Origin: Linanthus parryae
Lineage: Eukaryota; Streptophyta; Magnoliopsida; Ericales; Polemoniaceae
NCBI GenBank assembly: GCA_023055425.1
Contig: JALGPY010000001.1
Location: forward strand, 142,439,368 to 142,503,367
Direction of reading: 5' to 3'
DNA: 64,000 bases
Shown here: positions 1 to 15,200 of the stretch, one piece after another
Position numbering within the stretch: the first letter of the stretch is position 1
Layout: each line of letters starts with the position of its first letter
Program-made: the position numbers and the translations under genes
Notes under the pieces: generated by a model
What the model saw: only the letters and a program-made list of their open reading frames with translations
Database searches by the model: none
Told to the model about the DNA's origin: nothing

Positions 1-34
1 ATAGAAAGAAAGAGCTGGAACAAACTGGTATTAC

Positions 35-44
35 TATATAAAAG
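35..44 (+). promoter_or_regulatory. Probable TATA box of the glutaminyl-tRNA synthetase gene
   Basis: The string TATATAAAAG lies about 190 bp before the start codon at 236. A start of transcription near 65-75 would give a leader of roughly 160 bases containing GA-rich stretches. Only the motif and its spacing support this. The window begins at base 1, so further upstream elements cannot be seen. Confidence 0.5.
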
Positions 45-235
45 AACTCTAGCGTGTTATTTTTCTCATTCAAGTCATTATTGAGAGAGACTAACAAAGC
101 AAGAGAGAGACAAAAGTGTAGAGGCCAAAACCCCTGGACCCTTCCGTCCCCCTTGTGCCATCGGCCCCATATACACACACATAGGGCTATTTATTTTGTT
201 ACTCGCTGCCACCATCCTTAAACCCTGGTAGCGCA

Positions 236-3200
236 ATGGGGGTGGTAAACGAGGGTACAACTAGCAGCCAGAATTTAATTAATCTGTTCATGAAAATCGG
301 ATTGGAAGAAGAAACGGCCAAGAACACCGTTGCTAATAAAAAGGTCACAGCTAATCTCACCGCAGTTATTCATGAGGTAATTCTCAATCTTCTCTGCTCG
401 CCAATTAGATTTCGTATTTCGCCTACTTTGTATTTTTTTTTGTGTGAATTCGAGAGACATAGTTTGACAGAATGCAATATGTTCTTATTTTGATGAGGTT
501 GCACTATTGACCAGCAAATATCTTTTTCTTACTATCTTTGCAGGCTGCTGTTACTGATGGGTGTGATCGAGCTGTTGGGAATCTTCTGTATATGGTTAGC
601 TAATAACAAATACATTATCACTTGCCATAAATCTACTTTTGTTTTTTTTCTCTATCACACCGGTTTGGCTTTTTGACTCGTATCCCGGTTTGGATAGCAA
701 AACGATAAGATTTTTTGATAATTTTTTCACCATGTTATAGAGCAACTTTAACCCTACAACAACCATGAAAAATTATAACAAAATTGCGTCGTTTTGCTAC
801 ACAAATCACCGGGTCAAAGTGACCCGGCGAATAGTGCCAAAAGTCAAAACGGTGTGATAGAGAAGACACGGAGGTAGTACAATTGTTTCAATTTGATTGA
901 TCTGCCTTCAGCATGAATTTCTTGGGAAATAGTAGATATACAGAACTTTTAGACTGGTAATTTTTTTTTGGTTGGATTCAAGTTCGGCTACTAACTGTCA
1001 TCTAACCTGATTTCAGGTCGCTACAAAGTTCCCAGCAAGTGCACTGGTGCATCGCCCAACGTTGCTTGAGTATATTGTTTCGTCCAAGGTGTGTTTGAGA
1101 ATCACCAAAAAAATACTGTATTTGATTTGTTGCAATCCCACCTGTATACATCAAATGGTGTTCTGGCAATATTGGCAGCTTTGTTATCCCGATCATTTAA
1201 ATTGCGAGACCATACCGGGTTCTTGTATTCATTTATGCTGTTTCATCTGTGCAGATTAAAAGTCCTGCACAACTGGAAGCTGCTTTTTCCTTTTTCACCA
1301 CTACTATCGGTTTTAAGATCAGTGACTTTGAAGAAGCTTGCGGCGTTGGTATGAATTTACTGATTCATAGTAATCTTTAGCACTAGAATGTTGTCCTTAG
1401 CTTTCTGCAAGACTCTAGTTTAGCAATTGGTGATGAATATGAGACTACTGGCATCTCTAGACCAAGCTCATGTTTTAAATACTTATTAGATCCCTTAGTT
1501 ATTTTTTAGATATTTCTGAATTAACCCCAACCGTTGCTTAACTTCACCCTAGCTATTGCACTTTAGATCTTTAAACAATGTAGATTTATGTCAGCGGGAA
1601 TTATCTATATTCGTTTAATTTTTACCTATACAAAAACAATGTGAACTCCAAAGAAGATAAACACATAAGGGAAATATTCAGGCTAGCGTCTCAAATTTAA
1701 GCAAGTACACATGTAAATCTAAGTAATTTGGGAGAACATGCATTAGTGATATAATCCGATATTGCAATGGTGTATTGGCAAAAATGAATCTTAGAAGGAA
1801 GTAAAAGACTCCTTTTTTTTTCTTCCCTCATGGATTTCATTCGTTCACATCCTACTTCATGCTTTTGAATGTGTACTTCTATATTTCTGTTGACTGAACT
1901 AAATGCTGCAACTTGCTTGAAATATATTGCTTCGGTGCACAATTGACCTTACCATGTACCCATGGTTCAGTAATTCAATTCATGGTACTTTTTTTTGGCA
2001 TCTGCATTGATGAAGTCTTATTTTCGCTGTATTACACCCTCTTGCTTAGCACTTCCAGAGATTTCTAGACGTTAATGCAGAACTGTGGGTTTGAAGCATG
2101 TAAATCTCATTGTTTGGTTGCATTCTTTGCCAACCTGGGTTAGTTTGTAAAAATACGAGCCTAATCGGTTATATCGCGGTTTGTGAATTCTGACCTGATT
2201 GTTTAGTTTCGGCTCTACTCCCAATAGGATCTTACTTTCTAGCCCTCTTAAACACTTCAATTTATAAAAATAACTCCATACATATATGATAATCCAACCT
2301 CGCATTTCAGAATTAAGCTATTTCACACAGACAGCTTAAATGACTTCGGATAACAGGCTCTGTGGTACAATTGATACAATGATAGTTTAAGGAACAACCG
2401 AATCATAGAAGGGAAGTGAAAGATTTAGTGGTTTTTCTTTTCTCCCTCTATCTGATTGCTCTTATGTTCTGAGTTTCGTTGGTTTACATCTTGCTTTATG
2501 CTTTAGATGTGTATTTCATCTGGCTTTACTAAAAAATGCATGTTGCATGCATTACTTCTCTGCAATGTACAATGGACCTATGAACGTACCTGAGCGTATC
2601 CATGCCACCCGAAATTCTATTTCACTGCATCAGACCCCTTGAGCCTAGCACTCACAAAGATTTCTGTATGTTGTTTCATGCATAAATGTGGTTCTTGAGG
2701 CATTTGTAATCTTTTTATTGTTTTGAATGCTTTCTCAACTTGGATTAATTTTGATAAAAATCATGCAGTTGCATTGTCATCTTTCCTTGTGTTGCTTAAA
2801 ATAACGGGACTTATAATTACATACAGGAGTTGAGGTCTCTGCGGAAGCTATGAAGACCACGGTCTCTGAGGTATTCAGTGAGCACAAGAATGCAATTCTT
2901 GAGAAGCGTTATCGAACAAATGGTTGGTATTTGTACGCAGTAGTCCTTTGCAGCAATTTTTTTTCCACTCATTTCACATGTCAAGTCATGATTCTGGAAA
3001 ATTAGTTTGGCAAATGTTGGATCACTTGCATAAGTTGTGGGTGAAAGTGTAATCCTTGATCCTGGTTATCTATTGCTATACCAAATGCAACACTCATAAT
3101 AATAATCACGAGTTTTGATGGAATAAATGATCTGGCCGATGGGAATGGAGTAGCGCAGTGTAAAAGTGCTTTGCTGCATGAAGTAGGTAGCATGAAGTAT

Positions 3201-6200
3201 ATAGGACGAGCATTCATTTTGCGACCAGTATAAAAAATTTGCGTGCTTCCTTATGATGATATGGACATATGGTATAAATCGGAAATAGTTTTCTGTTAAC
3301 GCGGAACCATACATCCTCCAACCAAAAAAAAAAAATGACTAGGAAGGCCTAAAATAATTCTCCTGCTTCTCGAAGCACATGTGCTCCACTCATAACTGAT
3401 TGTTTTCCTGATCCTGTCGTATGGCTACTTGTCAAATAAGATTCTTCTGTCTGTACGGTGTGTTAGGAAGGGCGTGGGCGTTGGTAGACCCGTGTCGGTT
3501 TTCATGCAAAGACGTTAAGTCTTTTATATTTTAAATTGCCGTGTAATTTTGCTATCATCTTACAGTTACATGTGATATTTGTTAGTAGGTGAGCTGTTTA
3601 GTCATGTACGAAAGAGACAGCCTTGGGCAGATCCAAAGATAGTGAAGGTAATAAGCTTAACAAAATACCTTACGAAGTGCCACTTCGAATAATAATAATA
3701 ATCCAGTCTACTCACACTGTTTCGGTACTCATATTTTCTTCTGTTACAGCAACTCATAGATAAACAATTATTTGCTTTACTTGGCGAGAGGACTGCGGCT
3801 GATAATGAAAAGCCCGTGAAACCGAAGAAAGGAAAGCCTGTCAAGGTTGAGATATCGAGCTGTATGCTTCATTTCATTATATTGCAATAGTTATAACCTG
3901 TTTGCGTAAATTATTAGTATCTCAATCACTTATTCTGCTCTTCGTGCTCAGGAACATATTACTGCGGTGGATACCACACCTAAACTGTCTGAAGAAGAAC
4001 TCAATCCACTCGCAATACTTCCTTCACCGGAGGAGAACTATAAGGTAAACAAGTGTTTGGTTTTGTTAGAATTTGTCGAACTGCGGTTGGCTAGTCACTT
4101 ATGTTTGTATCTTTTCGCTATTCATTCAATGGAGGTATTTGTGCTTCATTGTCGAACTGCGGTTTGCTAAAATACGAACTTCACACCTCCTGGTCTTGTA
4201 TTATTATTGTCTTTGCATTGGTCCTACACCGTAACAAGGAGTATGGAAAATTGAATGAATGACAGTTTTAGATACTGCCAACAATGCATTTTATTTTGTA
4301 TGGCCATTTACCGATTATATTGTGAAACATCAGGTTCATACTGAGGTATTTTTCAGCAACGGTTCGGTCTTGAGAGCTTGCAATCCCAAAGAAATCCTTG
4401 ATAAACATTTGAAGGCAACAGGTGAAAAAGTACTTACTAGGTTTCCTCCGGAACCAAATGGGTATCTACACATTGGCCATGCCAAGGTATTAATTTAAAG
4501 TTAAAACCGTTGTGTGAGAATTCTGGTTCATGGCTTCATTACGTAACCTATTGCGCAGGCTATGTTTGCCGATTTTGGTCTCGCAAAAGACAGAGGAGGG
4601 GGCTGCTACCTAAGGTTAGGACTCTTTTGAACTTATCTCCAGAAAACACTTAAGAAATTCTTTGAATATCTTTGGTATGAACAATGTTTGCCGGCGTAAG
4701 CTAGATTTGCTGTCTCACTTCTGTAACTATTGCGTGTTATATCTAGAAATGCTTTTAGCATTTTAGGGGTTGCCTATGAAAAACAAATTCTCCATTGGCT
4801 TTTAACATTTTGGTGATGGCTCTTTGTCGAGTCAATCTGAAAATCTTACAAGACATTCATCTTATTTAATGGAACAGCGAACGCAAGTGTAAGCTCGGGA
4901 GTATCTGTATCTGAATCCTTGGAAGGCCTATTGATCCGGATCTGGTAATGATCTGCACGGATTTGGATTGCATTCAGATTGAGTTTTCAATATCTGAATC
5001 ACATATGCATCTAGGTTAAATAGAGTACGAATCATCTCACAAGTCCTATCCGAAAGTCAGTGCCTTATCGAGATAGAACGGAGAGACCGAGAGATGGACT
5101 TAGTCTATGTTACCAGAAATCAAACCCCCTACGGCTCTCTACCAGAGACTTCAAAGCCGTGTCTCAAATCACATTCCTCACAGTAATCCAACCATCAATG
5201 AGCTTCCCGATAGGTTGCGCAGCCAATTTTCCGATTCTCTCTCTCTCTCTGCAGGTGAGAAACCAAGCCGAATCGATCTTCTTCATTGTGATTCTCATCG
5301 TATTCGTCGCTTTACTGCAAATGGAAACAGTCTAGGTCTAGCACACAGAGGGAGAGATTTTCCAAGAAGTTCGAACCTAGATCTAAGAACCCCGTTCCAG
5401 TTGTTTTTTGCGGCGGACTAGGAGGCGTTCTTTTGGGATGGCATCAACAGTGAGAACACTGGCTGAGAGTGGCGTGGATTCCCACCCATGCCTTGCCGGA
5501 GATTTTTTTATCTCCAGCCTTCTCTCTGTCCGTCTCTCTCCTCTTCTGTTCCTCTCTCTCTGTTTGTGTTTCTCTCCCTCTCCCCCTTGGGTACATGTAT
5601 TTGGTGTAGAGGCAAGGTGATGTGAAACGGATTGGGAAATCTGCTTCTGCTATGATTACTTGCTGATTTTCAGCAAGTTAGAGGCCTGTAACTAGGGTTT
5701 AGGCTTCAGCCTGACAGCTTTACGGGTATAGATTGATTTAGGAAGGGGTTGTGGCTAGGGTTTTAGATCAGAACTAGGGCTGCTCAGGGTAATGAAAAGT
5801 ACCAGTGAACAGTAACTTTGCATAGTGCGCCAAGAGAAAAGAGAAGAAGAAAGAATAAGGAAGAAGAATAAGCCAGTAGGCCAGTGCTTAACCCTCGCAA
5901 GGGATCGGGCTAATCACGCGAACGCATTCACAACTACTAATTCTAGAGTAGTTTTTTTTATCGTAATGATTTGTATTTTTCATGCAAATGTAAAGGACTA
6001 TTGTATAAAATGCACAAAGAAACTTGTATGTTATTGTTTTATTAAAAAAATACGTGTGAAATTATGAAATTTTATGAAATTATTTTTAATTTTTTTAGAT
6101 TTGTTAGTAAAACTTGTATTTTAAAAAAAGTTTGTGGAAATAAGGGGTACAATAGTCTTTTTATATGTTTTCCGTCCAATATTAACGGAAAGTTAACGGA

Positions 6201-9200
6201 ATGGTACCCACTTGCACGAAAATCCAAAGTTTGGGACCCGTGGTGCATGATTTTAAAGTTTGGGACCCGTGATTGAACTTCCGGAGGTAAGAAGAAGAAC
6301 GAACAATCTGCTGATTCCAATGGAACACCAAACTTAATTGGAATCATGAAGTCTGTGATTTTAAGTTGTACTAGGTTGTCATGTTCCTTGTCTCCTTGAG
6401 CTGAAAATTTGTCAACACATTCACCAACATCCTTGGCTGGAGAATCTTGGTCGTATTGCTGATTGTTTGTCTTGCCTTCCGATGCATGATCTATCTTAAG
6501 TTTCGGTTGGACAATCATAGGATTCTCGATTGAACTAGGAGATTGCACCACTTCGCTTTGGACACTTGCACGAAACTGATCACTGGGATATGGATTGCTT
6601 GTACTCTGTTTGAGTGGTGCACTTAGCAGATCCTCAACACTGAGTAAGCCTATCTTCCATACTACTGATATGGATATGAATGCTTTGATGATCGGATGCA
6701 TACTCTTCTGAGAAAGAATGAAATTGCAAAGAGAGCTATGCGTTTGTAACCATGTTGGTTAATGTCAAGCAAGAATTGTTTGAAGGGACGAGGATCGGTT
6801 GGCTCTGATACCACTGACGTGAAACAGATTCTGAAATTCTGTTGGTGACTTGGTAATTTAAAGTAGACAGGAGGTCTGAAAGAGGGTTTCAGGGTCTGGA
6901 TTGAGGTGTTTTGGGAAGAGACTGATTCGGGACGTTATAGGGATTAATTTAAGACCAGTTTAGGACTAAGAGGCTAGGGTTTTGGACCAAGAGTGTAACA
7001 TTCTCCTTTTGCCCTTTGCGTTCTCCATACGTTCTGCATCACAAGGTAGTGGCGAAGATGGCTATATGTACAAAGTTGAATTATTCTAGGTATAAATCAT
7101 GATAAGTGATCGTTTAGGGGTTATTTGTAGTCGAATTTTGTTTTAACTGAACAATTATTCTTATAATAAAAATAAAGTTTAAAAAAGTTGAACCTAATGG
7201 TTTTTAGTGGATGTAAACATACCTCCAAACGACAGGTATGTTTTCCTGATGAAAATAGAACCACAGGTATACTTTGAGTTCACAGGTATACTTTATGGAC
7301 TCAGGCTAACCATAGGTATGTTTTTTGAAGTTTGTTCTAATTTTAATCTCTGGGTAAATGTATGTTTCGGGACATACGAACCCATGGTGCATATACATGC
7401 TTGAGAAATCATGCTTCGGAGGAGCTGCTATGGTTGTCACACTTTCTGCTCCAGCTTCTAATGGACAATATCTCTCTGTATAAACGTGTGTACACTTGTC
7501 TCTCATTATGTTAGACTAGTTGCTTGATGATGTCAGATCTTTCGTTCCAATCATGTAATCACATTCTGTTAACACTGTGTACTCCAATTTAGGTATGTAT
7601 ATGTACTTACAAATCAATGTGATTATTGTGTCTCTAAAATAGACTATAATTACACTGGGATTGACATGGATAAAACTATGTTGGTAAAAATAGAGCATGG
7701 AATGTCAAGGAGGGGTTCACGGATGTGGCGTGCTGATTACACTCTTTTGCTGGTTGTTTTCTCACAAAACGTTAGTTAATGTTGGAATTTACTATTAATT
7801 TACTGGGATTCTGGAATTCTGGATTTATCAATGGGACTATATGTACATGTGGCAGAACTGCTGATGTGGATGAGTGTCTTCTGTTTGTGTTTCTCTACCA
7901 CCGTGTTCTCAACTAAATCTGAATTAATTAAGTCAACTTTATTGTGTTATTTTAGTACCAAAGCTTCCGTTTACAGCTCATGATTTTTATTCTTAAGTCT
8001 CCAACACCATCCCGCACATAACACTTGAGAATTGAGCATGTCTATAAGGAGGTCGAAAGAGTTTTCTTCTAGGAGCATGGCAAAGGTATGGGCTAATAAA
8101 TGGATTGGTGGCAACTGGTGTCTAGCCCGAGTGGTAAATAGTGTTGCCAAGCCCGTGTTACCAGAATTCACTCGTACCCCAGCAAATTGCGAATTGGACC
8201 ACTCATTCCAAAAGATGGAACACTAGCAATCTAGAAAAGTTTTCACTAGTTTCACTTCGGTTTATAGGAGAGGAAATCGAAGTTCAAGTTATTAAGAAAG
8301 ATGCCTTTATAGAGTTTTTAATTCAAAATATTGCAGAAATTGACCAATTCGTTAGTCATACCAAGATAGCTAAAGAAGCCTTCCCCTATTGTACCGAATT
8401 CCATAGGGCACCACGCTCCTCCTTCCCGATCCTGTTCCGCTAACTGGAACGATCTGCTTCCGAGGAACTTTGTCGCCAAGCTGCACCTAGTTTGAGCTTT
8501 TCCAATTTCAAGCATGAAATTGTAGGGCTTAAAAACTGTATATAGTTTTGGCTTTTAAGACTTCAAACACATTTTTGTCGGTTATACTTTCGACACTAGC
8601 TATTCGGTAGATACATTTCGAGGATTTAGTTTTTAATCTCCATTTGCATGTTACTGCAGTCCCCCTGCTGTTTGATATGTGCAGCACCGCTGCACAGGTC
8701 GATATTGCAATTAAAAACCATTCCTTCCTTAATTGTTTGAGCAGTCAACCTGAATCAAACTGCTCTCCTTTCTAGAAGAGTGTATTTGTGAAGGGGACTT
8801 TGGTTGACGTTGTCGTACTACTTGAACCAGATTTATCTTGGTGATAGTAAAGCTTCAGCTTTCCCTACTGAAGGCGTCAATTTAGTTTGTCTACCAAGAC
8901 TAATGATTCCTCATAGATTCAGACATGGAGTTGATTATGATCTGGTACCTGCATTCAGCAATAACATAAACCGAGTTAGTGTCATAATTTGTGATGTTTC
9001 TTGTAAATTGAGAACCAAGTATGAAAATGTTGAAATGGATAAGTAACTTATCGCACTGTAAAAGGTTATTATTCAGAATATCAGAAACCTTCATATTGAG
9101 GTTTTTGCTGGCCATCTCCTTAGTGCACATACTGACTCTCTCCTGTACAATAAACGTAATGTGGCACTTGCCGTCCTGTTTTTGGTTGTGTATTTGAAGT

Positions 9201-12200
9201 ATTGGACATTTACCTCCTGATGAATGGAGTGCGATTGATACTATAGATTGGAGGCCTCCTTGGAACAGCAGATGTACAATTTCGTTATTTAGCGACTATT
9301 TTTTGTATCTTTTGGGAGTGGGGGTATCTGACCTTGAAAATTTTAGTTTTCTAAAGAATTAACCAGTACTTTCATATCTTATTGTTACCTCACAGCTGAT
9401 TTATAAATGTCTAAGTATTACAAGTAGTTATTTGTTTTCTGATGTCGTTATCAACTTTTGCTCTGACAGATATGATGACACAAACCCTGATGCTGAAAAG
9501 AAAGAATACATAGATCATATTGAAGAGAACGTCAAGTGGATGGGTTGGGAACCTTTTAAGGTAAATGCTGCCAGTAATGTTTATAGTTTATACTGGTTCT
9601 TCATCTGACATTTTGTATGTTTTTTGTAGATAACTTACACGAGTGATTATTTTCAAGACCTTTATGAACTGGCTGTCAAGTTAATAGAAAGAGGCCATGC
9701 GTACGTTGATCACCAGGTAGTCTGGCTTTATTAACTCACATATTTTTTTGGGCTCTTACCCTGCTCGTAATTGGAGAGGATTTTAAAATTTGTTTGGACC
9801 ATTTTTAACAACGATAGCAAAGTTTAGTATTGATATATCATCTGCGTAGCCTGTCTATGCTTCGAGTTTTACTGACTCTTGAAATCAAGGGCATTATGTG
9901 ATTGATTTGACTCATAATGCAGACAGCTGATGAAATAAAAGAGTATAGGGAAAAGAAGATGAACAGTCCATGGAGGGACAGACCAATTAAAGAATCATTG
10001 GACCTGTTTAATGAGATGAAGTGTGGCATGATTGAAGAGGGTAAAGCTACTCTGAGAATGAAGCAGGACATGCAAAGTGACAATTTTAACATGTACGACC
10101 TCATTGCATATCGCATCAAGGCAAGTATTTCAGCGAGAAACTATTGATTGCTTGTACATCAAAGTTATTTTGATCTCTCTCTTAGTTGGCTTCTCTTTGT
10201 CCAGTTTACTCCGCATCCTCATGTAGGAGACAAATGGTGCATATATCCAAGCTATGATTATGCTCACTGCATTGTGGATTCTCTGGAGAATGTCACACAC
10301 TCGGTGGGTTTCCTTTCTAATTTGAATCTAAGATGAACTCATTCTGTGATTTTATAAAAACTAAGATGAATATTATTTTACTGTTGCACGTTGTGATAGT
10401 CTATATTGATTTATGTGATAAGTCTGTTGGCATACAAGTTAAATGGTTGATTTAGATCATGTACATTGTACGTGAAAATTTATTCAGACTGCATTAAAGG
10501 AATTAGAACTTCCTATGGAACCTGTAATGGTTTTGTCAATATTAGGCCTGGATATCGACTTTCTTACCAAGTTCATTATTTTCATGCCATTCCTAAAGTA
10601 AAACTGTGAACATTGGGGTCGCTAGTAACATACCATCTTTCAGGTTTAGATATGGTTGTTGCGGTCCCACTCTGTTGTTATAGCTGCACCAGCAGTTCAG
10701 CACATTGAATCTTAAGTTGGATATACTACTATTATCCTCTGAAAAGATCTAGGAGTGTGAGATTTGTGAGCTGTTTATTGGCCCTCTTGTCCTCTACCCA
10801 GAAGTCATATTTTGTGTACGAATCTCTTCCCAAAACCTCAAAGTGGAAACATTGAAAATTTCATGTACAGTCCAAGCAATTATTGTTCTTAAACTCCTGC
10901 GAAGTGCTGAAAATATTAGTGTGAAACCTCAGATTTTTCCGTATCATTTCCTCTCTGAATTAGCCTTGTAGATAATGTTGCGTAGACATTCTCGTGAGTT
11001 AGCTCTTTCTCAGTAGAAGATCTATCATCTGTCAGACGGTACAGATATTGCTCAGTAGGGTAGCGGGATGGAATTAGTTCAATTGTCAGGGGTGGTAACT
11101 GTCTTTTACCCTATTATTTTTTACCTGTGGACTATGGTTTATTTTAATGCACTGTACAAACATCCTTACCCTAGTTACATCTTCCCAATTAATCTATGTA
11201 ATCAGATAGAGTACTGTGGGACCCACCCATTTAGTAATTTACATTCTTACAGTCTGATCCTCAAAACTTTATAAAAATTATGATATGACCAACAGACGTT
11301 CTGGAAGTTAGGATGATGTACAAACTTTATGAAAATTATAATATCACAGAAATGTTATAAATAGTACATAGTGATGCACGAACATTTACATAGTAACTTG
11401 AGGCTCGGGTAGTATCTGGTTTCACTATATACTATAAAAGCGTGCTTAGAATTCATTCCATAATGAAAAACGAATTTTACTTGCATCAAAATATCATTGT
11501 TGTATATTTTCATGAAACATTACTCTCACAGTCAAAGAAAACCAAGTTCTGGTCTACTGGACCAATCCAAAGGAACGTACCCCCAGCTCATACTGTGTTC
11601 ATACCAGACTCGTGTACAGAATTCCAGTTCTTATTTTGAGAACCGTGGCAATTCAGGAACCTCGTTACGTCAGTATCGTACAACACTCGATACTTATTGC
11701 ACGATATTAGTTTAAACTTCTTGCTTATGTATGACAAAAGCACTTAAGTAAATGCAATAAGTATCACTCAGTCATAGGTCATGCTTATATTGACTTTAGA
11801 TTGGTGAAGCTACTTTTAGAAGCATCCAATTTTCAAGGACCTGGTATTTTTGGGGTTTCTGTTGTCCTGTATAAAGCATGCTTTAGCAAACCCAACTTGC
11901 AGTTAGCGCTTGGATCAATGTGAGAATGCATAATGCTCTGTTTTTTTCCCTACCCCTTTACTTATAGTGCAGCTAAAGCTTGCACTTCCACTACAGTTCT
12001 AACTCTTAAGGGAGAGGTTTTTTGATACAATTATTCGATCTGGCTGAAATTTATTTATCGTTGCCGTTTTGACTTTGAAAACTGCGTGAACAATTTTTTT
12101 GAAGTGAATCCTAGATTTCTTAATTTTACCCTAATTACGAGGAACCCCTGATTAATGGAACGCAAAAGGCAGGACATACGCAATATAGAAAGAACTGAAC

Positions 12201-15200
12201 CTATGTAGTATTTCTATTGAACCTTTATGGGTTTTATACCCAAATAGATACACTGGTGTAAAGAAAAAATGCATGAGAAGTTTGTAAGAACAAAAGGGGT
12301 ATTTGGATTGATTTTTGGTTTCTCGTAAAAACTAAATCTGTTCACACAAACCGAGAAAAACTGGGTCCCTTTCTAAGCTAGAAAGCCAATGAAAAAATCA
12401 AACTTCTATAAACACCTTGGTTTTTAGTTTAAAAAAACTTAAAACCAAGTTATTTGAACAAGGCCATGAAGACTTAACGTGTATGGAAGAGAAGGATTTT
12501 TTAGGGCGTTTGAAACCCTTTACCAGTTGGACGCCGTTGTACTTGGTGAGCTTGGCTGTGGTGTGTTGCTTCTTGTCTCCTTGGACTCCGGCTTCGGCTT
12601 GCTCTAAGTGAAAAGATTTAGCTCTGAGTGGGCTCTCTTTTCTTTGAATTTGCTTTGAAGGGTATCTATTGGTTTTAGCGCTTCTTTACTTTGAATTATA
12701 ACAGTTCTGAATGAAATTTCTTGGCACTGGTTTAATTTGAATTTCAGTCGTTAAAAAGACGACTTTGTTGAAATTTCAGTGCCAACAAGAGTAGTCCATA
12801 CCTGTTGTTGATGATAAGTATAGTGAAAGTACTAGATATATGTTTAAGCTAGTGAAGACACCTCGGTAACATCTCTCTGGTTATTGAACAAACAATCTTC
12901 TATTTGGAGCACCCTGCTTGCATATTAGTATAAAATTTCTAGGAAGCAATGCTATGCTAATCTTTTCGAGGTGAATTCTTGATGTATATTACAAGTTTCA
13001 GAGGTGTGTTGTATCATTTTCTTACTGACGTCTTGTCTGATAATTTCTATGGTCTTGTTTCATAGCAGTACTATTGCTAGATTTTTCGTTTAATAGTTTG
13101 GAAATGTTTACTTATGTTTGTGTAGCTATGTACACTCGAGTTCGAGACACGGCGTGCTTCATATTACTGGTTACTGGATGCATTGGGTCTTTACCAACCT
13201 TTTGTATGGGAGTATTCACGCCTGAATATCACTAACACTGTCATGTCAAAGCGCAAGGTATTAGTGCCTGAATGAAACACACACTGGAGGAGTTTCTCCT
13301 GAAACGCATTGATTCTTTGTTCCTTACACTGTTTGACTGTAATATGCTGCTGTAGTTGAATCGGCTTGTGACGGAGAAGTGGGTGGATGGCTGGGATGAT
13401 CCTCGTTTAATGACATTAGCTGGATTGCGCCGTAGAGGAGTTACTTCAACTTCAATAAACACCTTTGTCAGAGGAATTGGAATTACTAGAAGGTGTCGTC
13501 TTTTCTTCGACAACAGATCTTATGGAACATATTCTATTTATGCTTTAAATGTGCCATTGATCTTACTCTTGGTAAATGTGCTGCAGTGATGGTAGTATGA
13601 TTCGTTTGGACCGGCTGGAGTACTACATAAGAGAAGAGCTAAACAAAACATCTCCTCGCACAATGGTTGTGCTACATCCACTAAAGGTATGAGGTATTGC
13701 ATGATCATTTTAGGTAATATTCTGTTTTTTATGTTGCTAATGGTTGTTTTTTCAGGTGGTTATAACCAACCTAAAACCTGACGAAGGTATGGACGTTGAT
13801 GCAAAAAAATGGCCTGATGCTCAACTAGATGATCCATCTTCTATTTATAAGGTAGTCTACTGTAATTAAATAATTGATGTCGCATACCCATGAAGCTAAC
13901 TGCGTTTTGGCATGAACCTCCGTTGTCGACCTAGGTAGGTTGTAGCAGTTTCTTCCGGGGTTTTCAAATTCTAGATCCTACATAGGATCGTGGCATGTCA
14001 TGCAGGATCAGAATCGTCGTATCGTTAATCGTATTCTACCATCCTTTAAGATTTAATAAAATATAGTGCCGTAAGTACTCAAACATTGTTCCTTGCTGAT
14101 TTCCTACGCAAGGAACACGTGATTTAATTTATTTGCAACCCCACATTTCATTTTAACAGAAATTTGAGAGGCTAGAAGGGTAAATGACATAGCAAAAGGA
14201 CGTGTTTGATCAAAGATAAGTTGCCCACAGCCTTGATAGTCATAAGAGAAAAGGTTTCAGAATATGGGCATGGTCTGAACGTGGGCGGAAACCAACTAAA
14301 GCACTTTCTGCTTATTGTCTCTCGTATAAAGTGATATAATATATGATTTAAACTCTTCATCTATGGGTACTTTGCATAAAATCAGCTTGGGTCGGGTTGA
14401 TAGCACCTAAGAAGCAAGAGCCCAATAAACTTCGGGCCCATTATTTTGAAAATACCCAAAAGGTCCTTTTGAAGTGTTGCTTTGATCGAAAACTAGTATG
14501 GGATTCTAAGATTCCAGTAGTAGAATTGGGATTCTACATGGGATTCTATGACTTTAGGAGTTTACATGGGTTCGAGATCGGCTATGCCTTCAAGGATCGC
14601 AGAATCATATGATCCAGATCGAAAGTTTGTCATTTTTCTTTTTTCTCCATTGCACTTGAATTTGCAGTGCCATAATTGTGTAACCTGGGATGGAATTTTT
14701 ATTGCAGATTCTGAATTTTGGTTCCTTTTGTAACTTCGATCAGTATTAGTTATATGTTTCCTTGTTTGACAGTCTGCAATGCTGATACTGGTAATTTAAT
14801 TATCTTGTAAAAATGAAATATGACAAAATGCACCAGTGAAGTGAAATTTTGTGTGGCGAGATGTAAAAAGAATAGGTGCATTGCTCTTGACAATGTTTCC
14901 AAATGTCTATTCATCTGAAAAATATTATGTTTTTTGGCTGTCTCATACTAGAAAATACTAATCAAAAGAACCCAGGCTGTTCAGATTTGTTCATAGCATT
15001 GTTGAGATTCAAATAATTGCCCGAGTGTTGGATGTCTTTTGAATTCTTTGTTTCTCGTGTCTCTTTTGTAGGTCCGATTCTCGAGTGTTGTATACATTGA
15101 GCATTCTGATTTCCGCATGAAGGATTCTAAAGACTACTATGGACTTGCTCCTGGAAAAACTGTTCTACTAAGGTTTTTGTGGATTCTTACTTTTGTTTTC

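Noticed and set aside
5060..5620. Overlapping frames of 70-104 codons in GlnRS intron 10
   Set aside because: No known domain; compositional CT-rich sequence; inside an intron of a gene with complete exons around it.
8032..8443. Hidden exon or separate gene in intron 10
   Set aside because: Exons 10 and 11 join in frame exactly as in the family, and the small frames here match nothing I know.
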